A DNA stretch of 64,000 nucleotides from Glandiceps talaboti (lineage: Eukaryota; Hemichordata; Enteropneusta; Spengelidae), in NCBI RefSeq assembly GCF_964340395.1, contig NC_135565.1:4794142-4858141 (forward strand), written 5' to 3'. The notes under the pieces were generated by a model that was given only the letters and a program-made list of their open reading frames with translations, was not told where the DNA came from and ran no database searches. Of the stretch, positions 1 to 15,700 are shown piece after piece (positions within the stretch are counted from its first letter, which is position 1; every line of letters begins with the position of its first letter). Made by a program: the position numbers and the translations under genes.

Positions 1-731
1 AAGGTAAATTTGATCATTTATCATTTCTAGATAATTGTTTGTCTATTTGCTAAATTAATAAAAGCAATATATTCTTAAATCATTTCCTCACTTTCTTTGT
101 TATTTTAAGTTCCATTTTTATTTCATGTTGCTTCAATTCAGACATAAATATTGTTAAATTTGTGCTGTAAATTTCAAAATCAAGGTAATCACCTGACGTT
201 TAAATTATTAATTTCTACAACGATGCCTGTAACTATATTGTGCTTCGGATGTCCTCATAAACAGAATGAATATTTGCATTCATATTCATTTGCGACTCTG
301 GAAATATGTAAATGTTTTCAATCAGTTTAGTTGTTTGTAAATGGGTTGCGTTAGCCACGTATGACACTGCGTTTCTAATAACATAGAAGGCTAACATCAA
401 ACCGGTTTGACAATTAATTAAAGCAAAATGACGGCTACTGTGACTTTTAGGGTTAGGGTAATGTTATTGATAGAGACCAAGCCAATAAAGACAATCTTAG
501 CTTTGAAGTGTAGAAGTGTGAAGTGTAGTGGAAGTGTACCAGAGGTGTCACCCTTTACTCGATTGTCCAAGCACCTGTTAACAATTTTTGCCACAAAAAA
601 ATTAATTTCAGCCCTTTGAGATCGTAATCTATACCTTAATTTGCATAATTATGATGAACCATTTGATGAAATGGGTAAATTGTCTGCTTATTTCATAAAT
701 TGAACATTTTCACCGACTGGGAGAAACTTTT
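1..731. other. AT-rich non-coding DNA
   Basis: No coding potential, RNA gene or mobile element was recognised before the first microsatellite. The one open frame of about 60 codons (428-619) has no recognisable motif and no splice context, so it is not called. Confidence 0.5.
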
Positions 732-860
732 TATGTATGTATGTATGTATGTATGTATGTATGTATGTATGTACGTATGTATGTATGTATGTATGCATGC
801 ATGCATGCATGTATGTATGTATGTATGTATGTATGTATGTATGTATGTTGTGTGTGTGTG

Positions 861-892
<32 letters not shown>

Positions 893-955
893 TATGTAAG
901 TATGTATGTATGTATGTATGTATGTATGTATGTATGTATGTATGTATGTATGTAT

Positions 956-996
<41 letters not shown>
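732..996. repeat. compound (ATGT)n/(GT)n/(GCGT)n/(TTTA)n microsatellite
   Basis: A tetranucleotide ATGT array has a short GCAT-variant block near 793-812. It passes into a GT run (~848-873), a GCGT run, ATGT again, and finally TTTA units up to about 996. The successive units differ by single substitutions, as expected from slippage plus point mutation. It translates as Met-Tyr-Val-Cys repeats on + and Tyr-Ile-His-Thr repeats on -; these are not proteins. Confidence 0.95.
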
Positions 997-1000
<4 letters not shown>

Positions 1001-1954
1001 TACATCCATTCCAGGAAAACGATTTCTAGTAAAAAATAAGAAATCTTTGAATATAATCATACATAAAGAATTGTAATCTGGTGCGTTTCTTTAGTGTAAA
1101 ATCACGAGGACACAAATAATCTCTCCGTTTCATAGTGGAGGTTTCCGTTCATACATAATTAAAGCACATTTTTGAAGAAATGGTATTACAAGTATGATGT
1201 GTTTGTAAGATATACACCTTGAACAAACACGTCAGTTTAGTTTTCATTGTGTACATCAAATTATGTTTTTATTAGAAACAGTCCTTTGAATAGTCCTGGC
1301 AATATTGCTGAGAAAATCGAAGTGCGCCCAAGGATACAATCTGAAGAGTAATAAAAAATGTTCTCAAATTTAAAATGAGTTTTTCTACATGTAAATCATT
1401 GGATAGTAGCTTGTCAACTTTTGAATATGAACTTTAAAAATATCCCTCGGGTTATTCTTTGCATTTGAACGTCTTCATTCATTAAAATTGAAATGGCTAC
1501 ACCTCCATAAGGTAATATTGATGTTGTGATGATGCTTTTTCGGTTGCTTTTGTTGAACCAGGAAACTATGTACACTCCTGTCATGGTGACAACAAATGAA
1601 AAAGAACACATCAGCAATTGATGACATTACATTTGGTTTTGGAAAAGCAATATGTATTCAAATGGCATCGATTATGGTATCTGGTAATGAAATATACCGT
1701 TATCAAGGGATGCCACGTGCACCATATACCATCGTATCTTTACGATCATTATGGCCTGTGGCAAAACTTTGCATTGCGTGTAGTGAGGCATTGTTCAATG
1801 TAGCTTTCCATGGAGTTTTAAAGAGGCGCTGTTTATCTCATGCACTAAAACAATAAATGGACTCGTATTTAATAGCTACAAAGAAATCTGATCAGAAGAA
1901 CGTGATCACAATCAATGTTAGCCAGGTTTATTTACTAGCTGAATGTTTTACAAG
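997..1954. other. non-coding DNA between microsatellites
   Basis: AT-rich sequence with overlapping short open frames on both strands (1414-1856). None carries a recognisable domain or convincing splice sites. Confidence 0.4.
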
Positions 1955-2368
1955 ATGTATGTATGTATGTATGTATGTATGTATGTATGTATGTATGTAT
2001 GTATGTAGGTAGGTATGTATGTAGGTAGGTATGTACGTAGGTAGGTAGGTAGGTAGGTAGGTAGGTATGTACGTAGGTAGGTAGGTATGTAAGTAGGCGG
2101 GTAGGTAGGTAGGTAGGAAGGTATGTATGTATGTATGTATGTATGTATGTATGTATGTATGTATGTATGTGTGTGTATGTATGTATGTATGTATGTATGT
2201 ATGTATGTATGTATGTATGTATGTATGTATGTATGTGTGTGTATGTATGTGTGTGTATGTGTGTGTGTATGTATGTATGTATGTATGTATGTATGTATGT
2301 GTGTGTATGTATGTGTGTATGTATGTATGTATGTATGTATGTATGTATGTATGTATGTATGTATGTAT
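1955..2368. repeat. (ATGT)n array with internal (GTAG)n block
   Basis: About 410 bp of ATGT units, interrupted at ~2005-2118 by GTAG/GTAC-type units and later by ATGTGTGT variants. The 174-codon open frame on the - strand is simply this array read as Tyr-Ile-His-Thr and Tyr-Leu-Pro-Thr. Confidence 0.95.
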
Positions 2369-3175
<807 letters not shown>

Positions 3176-3763
3176 CATATGTTTGATTCACTTTGAAATA
3201 AGTATGAGCCGACCAAACACGCCTTGGTCACTTTGACATTTCTCTTCATGTTTTGTTCTGACATCATATCAATCGTTAACTGCTCAATTTCGATCCTTTT
3301 TTTTTAAATTTCAAAGGCTTACATGCATGGGCTATCAAAAAAAACATCTTTATTACTGGCGAAAGCCTGTATATAAGTGAGCTAAAAGACGTGTATTACA
3401 CTGTAAAAATTGATTGAACATAATTTTCTTCCGGGGTTAAACACACAGTTACTCTTTACTTTAAGAAAGGGAAACAATCGTAGCTATAGAAACATAGACA
3501 TTCAAAAGTGGAACTCTAATCGTCGTCAATACATCAAGTAAGATACCTTTGAACACGGAACTCGTGATCTGAGGACCAAAACAGCTATCTTTCAATTCAG
3601 TAAATCAGGCGAATAGATCAAAGGAACATTCAACGAAACGATGAAACAAATGCTTCGTTTTTTTTCCCTAAGGCATATCCCTTGAATTACGACGGGAATG
3701 ACGTTTATTGAAAGGTAATAAACTCGCTTACCTCGATTATGCATTGCCTATATATACTGTGTC

Positions 3764-3796
<33 letters not shown>

Positions 3797-3834
3797 GACT
3801 AATAATAGTACAGTATCAAGTAAGATACACAGGA

Positions 3835-3876
3835 GCCGTTACTTAGTGTTTCACGCTGTTGCGATCATCAGACGAC
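3835..3876 (-). ncRNA. hammerhead ribozyme motif, Penelope-associated (subfamily A)
   Basis: Read on the - strand: helix I strand GUCGU, the catalytic box CUGAUGA, a CGC-AACA-GCG hairpin flanked by U on both sides, GAAA, a very short helix III (A-C with G-U), cleavage-site base A, then ACGGC. GUCGU and ACGGC pair at all five positions (one G-U). It lies about 120 bp 3' of the Penelope-like coding remnant on the same strand, where pLTR hammerheads are known to occur in these elements. The U-U at positions 10.1/11.1 and the two-pair helix III are weak points, so activity is uncertain. Confidence 0.7.
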
Positions 3877-3993
3877 TAACGGTATAGTTCTCTGAAGTTC
3901 AAATTTCAAAGTTCAAAAATTCCTTTTCAAGTGATATGGGTGCCACAGTGGAAGTTCGCCAATACATATCTATTTTGATGTCGGCACATATCT

Positions 3994-5240
3994 ATTTTGA
4001 TATTAATTCGGAACGTTTATTTTATTTGTCAGCGTATATGATATATAGCTTTTCTGCCAGGCAGAGGTAGCACCGCTTCGATACATTCGAATATGAAGTT
4101 ACATGTGTGATGACTGACCGGTCAATGCTATACTCTTGGCCTTTACCCTTTAAGTTCCAGACATGTTTTGATAGCTCAGTACAGCTGTGGTATCTCTTAT
4201 TAGTGATGTATTGTTTGTGGTTAGCATGACGGGTTTTGAAAGTGTTATCCGTTAAATCAGTGTATTGTTTGCTGCTATCGTCCATCTTGACATATCAGCA
4301 CTGTACATGATGTTAGTAAATATAGGCATTTTCCTCCTAGGGGGAACATGTTCTTGTTCCGGCATCTACAGGCTTTATCCGTTGCTTTCTTCGGGGGTTC
4401 AATGATCTTTTTATTGTGTGCTCTTTCGATGGATGCCAAGTTCCCCACGTAGCTATATCTCACTTTGACGTTACCTCTGTTGATTATTTTGTGCAGCTTA
4501 CAGAGTCCTTTAGCAAATGCCTGTCAATAAGGTGGAGGAATTGGTTTCCGATATTTGATTTGACGTTTTACTGTATGGTGGGTTAAACCAGATGATATTC
4601 CTTCGTATATTCTTCCTTTTTGCTTTGTTACCACCTTTACTTATATATGTCGTACCATCTTCATACCCGCTATTTTTGAGTGCTTCTGTATAGACAGGGG
4701 CTGCAGAGTTGAACACACTTTCATCACAGGAAATGTCAGATAGCCTCTTTCTTATTGCTGCAGGAAGATGCTTGATGATTGATGGTGGGTGGTTCGATTT
4801 AGAGTGAACATATACTGGGTGGTCATTCGGTTTCCTATATGGGTAGTACTTTTCGCTTGTAATTAAGATTCAATGTGATATCTAGGTAGTTGACAATCTT
4901 CAGATTAGACTCTATAGTTACTTTCATCATGGAGATTCTTCGTGATATCCTTTTTTCTGCCATCCTCCCTGATACATTTTTGAAGACAGCCAGGCCATCA
5001 TCTCTGTATAATCCAATTTCCTCTTTATGGTATTTCTTGGCAAGGGTGTTAAGCATATAGTGGCCAACTAATTCACATACGTCAGCGCCACCCATTGTTA
5101 TGTCGAGCATATCCCTGTTATCCCTTTTAACCCATGGTACATTATTCTCAAACAAGAGCGATTTTCTTGCTTGCATAATTATCTCAACATCCTGGTGTGA
5201 GATTTCTGTGTGCTGGTTTAGCGTACAATATAGATTTCCG
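3994..5240 (-). pseudogene. Penelope-like retroelement remnant (RT + GIY-YIG region)
   Basis: Reverse-transcriptase and C-terminal endonuclease region of a Penelope-like element, broken by several frameshifts and stops. From the 5' side (about 5240) the - strand shows the thumb-proximal RT: a motif-B region with MGGADVCELVG, then motif C as YRDDGLAVF near 5000, then a conserved YLDITLNLN block. The frame changes near 4858 and continues through a SNHPPSIIKHLP-like segment to WFNPPYSK near 4575. Frame changes follow near 4560 and 4510. Next come a zinc-binding segment (CRCRN...PLGGKC, with one expected cysteine now Phe) and a GIY-YIG half (about 4285-4022) where the expected Y-I-G reads Y-T-D. 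FKTR, TELSK..W and the AEKLYI glutamate are preserved. After a stop at 4021 the frame resumes as NKRSELISK. Motif A and everything upstream is missing or unrecognisable. It is not functional. Family assignment rests on the RT plus GIY-YIG order. Confidence 0.85.
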
Positions 5241-5970
5241 AAGAAGATATATATATCGTAAATCCGTCGACAAGGAAGAACACAGTGATTTTGTATTGGA
5301 TAGAGTGATGATGGATATATTGTTTGACAAGGGAGCGTATAGACAAGCAGGCTGAAACGATCTTCAGATAATCAATGGGGTAGTCTTCCCGGAGTCATAT
5401 ACACGCAAAGGCTGCTATTATCAGATCTCTTCGTGACAAAAACAGAGTTCGAGTGGCTGAAAAGCTGTCTGTTGATTGTTGTAATAATCGTTATATTTTG
5501 TGCTGAGTGGCGGAAAAAGAGTGAAATTACTTTGTTGTTTACAGTTTCTACTTGTACATCTCCTGTAAAGTGGGCTGTCTTTTTTTACTACAAATTGTTT
5601 TGAGCTGTATCATTTTACAGGGATCGGGGGGGGGGGAGTTCAATAATACATCGAGACACTGCAAAATCTCATTAGTGATTGCATAAGTCATTATTTATTT
5701 AATATCCCCATACTATTTTAATATCTTACTAATATTTTTTTTAATAATTTATTTTTCTTGTTTTCATCCGAGTTTCATTGGGTTTTTTTTCTGTTCACCG
5801 GTCCTTCTTGTATATTTTTAACTTTCAATTTTCATCCGTCCTTGGTATCTGTAATTGTTCTTTCCTTTAAAAGTTGCAACTAATTTGTGACAACGTTAGT
5901 TGTTTCGAAATAAAACGACGCGAATAATTAGTTTATCTGTCGAAATCGATCTGTCTTTCTAGGAGTAGTA
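5241..5970. other. non-coding DNA, possibly degraded 5' part of the Penelope-like element
   Basis: Nothing beyond about 5240 could be aligned by eye with the reverse transcriptase. A run of 11 or so G lies near 5626-5636. The region may hold further Penelope sequence too decayed to recognise. Confidence 0.3.
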
Positions 5971-5995
5971 AAAGATGAATTAAGTCACCGACTCC

Positions 5996-6056
5996 CTGTG
6001 GCATAGTGGTATACAGCTCGGGATTAGCAATTGGGGAGGAGGTTCACCACTGGATA
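5996..6056 (+). repeat. possible tRNA-like SINE head
   Basis: The string TGGCATAGTGG resembles a pol III A box, and GGTTCACCACTGG about 35 bases later resembles a degraded B box. A second A-box-like string, TGGCGTAACGG, occurs at about 22561. No cloverleaf can be folded and no 3' tail is visible, so this is only a weak suggestion of a SINE or tRNA pseudogene. Confidence 0.2.
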
Positions 6057-6970
6057 TAGACACAGAAAGTTTCTGTGACAGGCTCTAAATCAGGGTGAAT
6101 GTTCTACAAATTAGATGGATAGGTTGTATCACAGGGCAAGTACTGGTTTTCTGGACGGTTGGGAGAAGATAACTAGTTATGTTTATGTATGTATTCATCT
6201 GCATAGAATGAAAAAATGAGCCCCGTTTCTCCGCGTTAAATGTAAGATCACGTGACCAAACGTCTCCGATGCCGGGCTCCGATGACAAGTACATAGCGCC
6301 ATCTTCCGCCCAGCTAAGAATATAAGTTCAATCACTCCGAGAACGTGTTGCCAACAGTGATGTGTATTTTAACAAACAAAGTAGTTTTTTCGTTAAACTA
6401 CCTACAATTTAGTAGTGTGAGGGTTTACGACTTGTAATTGGGCGGAAACATCACAAATGTTGTTTAATTTTCTGTTGGACTTGGAACATTTGGTAGTTAA
6501 TATCAACGTATGAGCTTCCGTTTAATTCATAGTTTTATCATCCCTGTAACATGTATTTGATAGGTAGCCATTTTAAGCAAACTGTTATAGTTTACGAATT
6601 GATGCTTCTGTGTGTCTTTTTGAAAAATGTCAACGCACTTGTTTAATAGCTGCAGCTGTTGTCAAAATATCCATTGTTACAATGTCTTGCCCTATTTATC
6701 TAATATAACCACCATGTCATTAATGATCATCGCCTAGGTATACTGGCACAGTTCTCTCTGACACGCTTGCCCCATAGGTAGGAAATCACAGGTTGAAATC
6801 TTCGAGATACGTGATAACAGAGTAATTGATGTTTCAATCCTGTGGATTTCACACTACTATTCTGATAACTATCACAATAGGGAATCAAGTAGATAATGAT
6901 GTCATAAGTGAATTCTCCCATCACCTTTATTACCAAATACATATGATCATGAGAAGGTAACACATTGATA
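6057..6970. other. non-coding DNA
   Basis: No gene, RNA or element recognised. The short reverse-strand frames here are unremarkable. Confidence 0.4.
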
Positions 6971-7231
<261 letters not shown>

Positions 7232-7922
7232 CCTTCGTACATCCTTCCTCAAGGCCAGCCAATAATTCATCAATCCACCAACCCGACCATCCGTCTCTGT
7301 TTGTCCGTATGTCTGTTCGTCTGTCCATGCATCACCTTTCCTTACGTCCTCCCGTCCTTCCATACATCTTTGTTTCTCTATTACGATTCAAGTGTTTAAC
7401 ACCCGATCAAAAATGTTCAAAAAATGACTTTACGCGACCGGAGTCAACTTGCTTTACTGGATGGAAGCCCCAATACGATGCACATGATAAAAAGTCATAT
7501 ATAAGCCCTAACACAATCAAGCAAACACCTGCTGTAGAAAATCTACTAAAACGTGAGCAAGTCAGTAAAAACACTGTTAAATCATGGTACAAGGCATTTA
7601 AGTTGATTCTTGTCGGCGTACATGTTTGAAGATTAGGTCAATAAATTTTAATGAGTGAAATCCGTATACTTATAAGCAATTAGCCAATGTTTACGAGCTA
7701 GTCATGAAGGGGAGGATACACATTTTGTAAATTGCCCTGGTTAATATACAATAAAAAAGACAACGATATACATTTATAATGTATATATACAAGATATATA
7801 ATATATACATTGCAAATATAACAACGGGAATTAATTGATAGACAAGTGAATAAACATGTAACAAATTGGCAATACATGTCTAGTAACAAGATCACGTGGG
7901 TATAGATGAAATTGACGAGACA
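7232..7922. other. non-coding DNA with one coding-like open stretch
   Basis: The + frame ending at 7629 continues out of the microsatellite for about 80 codons with a more protein-like composition (Lys/Ser/Asn-rich, including ENLLKREQVSKNTVKSW). I see no domain match and no matching splice sites, so it is noted but not called. Confidence 0.3.
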
Positions 7923-7925
7923 TAA

Positions 7926-8188
7926 CACTATACGAAACGTCATATTTGACCATGTCTTTCCACCGGGGTAAATCTTTAGCAGAGGATGTGTAAATGTAGT
8001 GGGTATGAGACGAAGTGACACCTTTGACTGAATTTACCCCAGCTGATCTCTCCCCTGGGGGTTGTAGACAGTCAAAAGTGTCACTTTATCTCGTACCACC
8101 CCTAGACAGAGATGGTAGTTAGGTGTCCACATGTACAGGTAGGGTAAATGTTGGGTAAAGGTGGGTAAATTTGACTTTTCGTATAGTG
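7926..8188. mobile_element. PIF/Harbinger-like MITE
   Basis: A 263-bp element has terminal inverted repeats beginning CACTATACGAAA and ending in the complement (TTTCGTATAGTG is approximated by TTTTCGTATAGTG). The TIRs extend about 30 bases. Both ends are flanked by TAA (7923-7925 and 8189-8191), matching the 3-bp TWA target duplication of PIF/Harbinger elements. An internal imperfect 24-bp inverted repeat (GAGACGAAGTGACACC... at 8007) makes the whole element largely self-complementary. It encodes nothing, so it would have depended on transposase in trans. Confidence 0.7.
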
Positions 8189-8191
8189 TAA

Positions 8192-9600
8192 TGATGTCCA
8201 ACCAATCGCACCATCTGGAAATTACATCATCAATCGTTGTCCAAACTGTAAATTTGTGCTACAAGACCATCGGTGGTATTTTATACGTGTAATATAAAGC
8301 TTTTCTCTCGAGATCGCCACTCGCTGTAAACGTAACGTGCCATGTTTCTGAGAGTGACTTTTTGGTGGTTGTTGAAATTGTGCTCTTGAAAAGGACTTCA
8401 CTTAACACTGCAGTATATCAACTCTGATATTAATGTTCTTAGAGTTCATATGTGTACGCAATACAAACGGATCTTTAACGAACCCCTTAGGTGGAACAGT
8501 ATCCATGGAGACCTGTATTCTTTCATTATCGCGTGTTGTTGAGTTACGTTTCCATTCCTGAAGACACATGCCCGCTAGTTATATATTTAAACAGGGTATT
8601 CCGGAGAGAATAAAGTATACTACTTACGCTTTCGGCCTCATGACGTTCCGTTAATAAATTTGACTTCCAAAGTAATTCGGTAGGATATAGAATGCCGATT
8701 GGTTCATGTCTCAAGGTAAAAGACTCATGTATTTTAGAGCGCTACTTGTCCGCGGAATCGTCATAATTAGACATTGTTTTTTAAGGATATTAAAACTGCA
8801 TATTAACACATCTCAAATATTTCCTTTTCAATAAAGAATTTCTTAATTTCTGCTAGTTTATACACTATTATAATTTATATCATTTTAAAAGTACTTTCGC
8901 ATATAAACTGTACATTTTGAAAGAGATAAACCAAAATTTTAAAATTATATTATACAATTTATTACATTTGAAAGGAAAAAAAAAACATAAAATAGATCAG
9001 AATCTTTTATCAACATGTTGACGTTGTGTGGCATTTGGCAAATTAATTGTTATATGAATTAATCAGAAACGATATCACTCATCACCCGATAGACGTCACA
9101 AGCAAGGTAACAGAAAATAACGCTCAAATGAGAACAGGCCAACAAGTAATTACCTCTTTTTTCAGCAATACATTAACTTTAGAGTACGTACTTTGACAGC
9201 GAGTTTCTATCGCCTAGTACGCACTATTGCTTGTTCTTTGCGGTGCTGACTGTTTAGGAATATGTCTTGTGATAACTGAATTGCTTGGCTATGATGGTAT
9301 AGAGTAGTCTCTTGGGTTGAGCACAAGCGGAAAACAAACTCATCAATGCAACACCCTGGAGCTTTACCTACGTATATTTTGTGACGATTTAAAATGTACA
9401 CCCATATGATATATATGTATGAACGTCATTGTCCGTTCCCATAACCTCTGATATTTACTTAGTGCATGTATATCAGTGACTACCTACGCCAGGTTGTTAA
9501 ATGCAAGTGTAAATTATAGCACATCGAATGTCAAGCTGTTGAATTGTCATATCGTGCTCTAACGCCTACGTGTGGCATGAAATATGCATTTTAGCTCGGA
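8192..9600. other. non-coding DNA
   Basis: AT-rich. No exon with paired splice sites, RNA gene or element boundary was recognised. Confidence 0.4.
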
Positions 9601-9620
9601 AAATAAATAAGTAAATACTA

Positions 9621-9688
<68 letters not shown>

Positions 9689-9690
9689 AA
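9601..9690. repeat. (AAAT)n tetranucleotide tract
   Basis: Nearly pure TAAA units over about 85 bp. A second tract of the same unit lies at 38440-38496. Confidence 0.9.
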
Positions 9691-11205
<1,515 letters not shown>

Positions 11206-11242
11206 TATGATTGTCTCGCTGGAGAGAGCAGTGGTCGATGCA

Positions 11243-12782
<1,540 letters not shown>

Positions 12783-15700
12783 GTGATACTGATCTCAACC
12801 ATGAGTTTTTTTCATACAGATTACATATATATTTTTATTTTTTTATTGCGTCATTCCTTAATTTGATAGGAATGAAGTTATTTTGTATCAACACGAACGA
12901 ATTATACATATTGGCACAGTTACGCTAAGTGGGACGCTAAGGGAAATGAAATGCAATGCTTATGGTACTATAGCAATTACATATGACATTCAAGTTCAGT
13001 CAACCGTGGAAGGAGACAACATAACCTATGGTCCACTCGAGTTTCACCTATTGACGTCAGTGGGAAGTTATGCACCTATAGAAAAACTCAAGTACAGCCA
13101 GGAAATATTCAACAAATCGAGTGGCTTGAGTTGTTATAAGTGAAGGGAGTATATATATGATCAAATTAGTTATAAAGTGTACATAATACTGTATTTTAAT
13201 GAAAAATTACGACATGAAGTGTTGTGTGCTCTCTCGAAAGCGTAAATTGGGGAAACCCTGGGTATTATATTTTTCTTTAAGCCTTAGGATAAGTTGTTTG
13301 AAAAGAAAGACAAGACGTTATATCCCTTCTTTAAATTTAAGTTCTGTTATACACATTGTTGAACTAATTAGTTTTGGAACCATGTGCTTTAAAAAGACAT
13401 CTTAAAGGATTGTAGAATTTTGAGGATTTCCATCACAGAAGAGTAAGACATAATTCAATTTGAGTGGACATGTGCACTGATATCCAGTCAAATGATCTTG
13501 ATTACCCTTAAGCTGTTCCCGGGGGATTAAGTCTCAATTTGACAGGCGCGATGTTGGAGATTAAATCAATCAATCAATTGAAGACTTGATTTGAATAAGA
13601 ATGTCCACCATGTTGTCACTGCAAGTGCCACCCACGTGCACCTACACGTGCATCCCCTAACGATATATGCGACCTTCACCCTTTTAATGTGATAGGGATG
13701 AACAGTTATTTTATATCAACACTAACGAATTATACATATATTACCTATATGGACATATCTTTGTTATCCACTTTGGCTGCCATTACTTGTCCTAGTCGTT
13801 GAAACCATGTTGACTCTTGAATACCAATAGTCTATACTGTGGTCACTGGAAGTTGTATATAAACATGAAAACATATATAACTTTGTTGTGCCCTTTGGCA
13901 GCCAACGTGTTAGCTCCGTTATTAAAACTATAATGATTACTGAGATAGATTACATATAGATTGATCAAGCACCGATCTGTAGACGTTGGACTGATGTATT
14001 CATAAACAAGATTATTTGTTCATTTATGTGAATTATCTTTGGTTAGAAAGGCACATAAGAAACATTACAATGAATAATAGGGCATGTAAATATTTTTGTG
14101 AAAGTCCTTGCAACTTTGAATAATTTATCAACTCACTGTTTGAATTAAATGATAGAGACCGCCCGCAGACGCATAGCAGTAGGGAGGCCAGTATGACGTC
14201 TGAGGACTTTATCTATTTTGAACGTAAGAGACAATTCACATAGTGTTTCTCATACACCTTTTTCCATAGTCTAATCATTGATTGCTGCATACACCGCTTA
14301 AATATTCTCTTTCAATCAATAAAATACCCTTGTTTTAATAACGTCATTCGTACGTGTGATTCAAATCTCCCACCTTTGAAATTTTAATCTTTTTTTTTAG
14401 AATCAGAAATGAACTCTTTAAATATTTGCTATTAATACTTTGCTCAAGAAAATCCCCCAAACTATTCCAAGCTAAAATAAAATAAAATAAAATAAAATAA
14501 ATAAAATAAAACAGGCGTCATTGTACGGTTACCCGTATCGGCATTTATTTTAAGTTTTGAAATCCTGAAACACCTAGAAATCATTTTTAGGTATTGCTTA
14601 TCGTTTTAATTATGTTATAGGTGATGCAATTTCTGGTTAGATTTTAAGTGAGTTTATTCTAGTCGCGTGACAAGATGTTCATATTTTATAATAACCTTAA
14701 TCTGATATACATTTCTGTTAAGAAGTGTGTCATGCAATTGCAATTACAATACGCTTATCTTAATGTAGAAACAAGGTGATTTTTATATCATATGTTCACT
14801 TTTGAAATTACTTGTACATATGCGAAATTTTACTCGAGCATGAATTCATAATAATTCCTTCGGGACTTAAATTCCTCGTTATCGTTGTTAGTGAATCTGA
14901 TATAAAAAACGTCCCACGCATCTACGTCATTACATTATATTCATTGGATTGCTGTGGGGGGTTAATAACTATTATATTTCAATGAGATAAGTTTGATTAA
15001 TAGGCATAAAATAGATGCTATCTAAATGTAGTAATAACAAAGCTGAACATGTCACAAATTATTTGTGTCAAACCTTATCTTTTATCAACTACATGAGCAG
15101 TACTTGACAATACAACCATCATTTTAGTAATGTCTATTCACCATTCCATGCTTAACAATGTGTATACTAACGTTAGAAAAGGAACTTGTATACTAAATAG
15201 GTATATATACCTTGTTTTAAAGTTATTGCAGTTGGTGTTATTGTTACAATTTTCCCCTATTTTGGATTAAGCAGTCGAAGCAGCAAAGGATTTACCTAAT
15301 TAAAATAAGCACTGTATGTTACGATATACTTGAATTATTAATTAAAAAGGGAATGGCAAACATATGATTTTTTGAGAGGGGGGGTGGTTGGTAAGTCTAA
15401 CTTCCCCTTTCATTCAAATTTAGGCATTAGTTAAAATTTCCGTGCAGGTAATGTAATTAGAATCTTTGAAGACAATATGTTAAAGCAATTTACCAGTAAT
15501 AGCAAGTATTAAATATGGCAACAACGTTTTTGATTGTAATAATAGCAACTATTACATATGGCAACAATTGTAATAATAGCAACAATGCCTACAATTTAGT
15601 CAGAAATGAGTAAAACAAGATTTAAAAAACAAGATTCCCTTGCACATTACCCCTAAATGTCTTGCCAAATTATCGTGTTTATGCTTCATCGATATAGCAG

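Noticed and set aside
700-1039. Open frames of 100-109 codons rich in Met-Tyr-Val-Cys
   Set aside because: They are the three-frame translation of an ATGT/GT microsatellite. The same pattern at 1.9, 31.8, 36.0 and 44.9 kb was rejected for the same reason.
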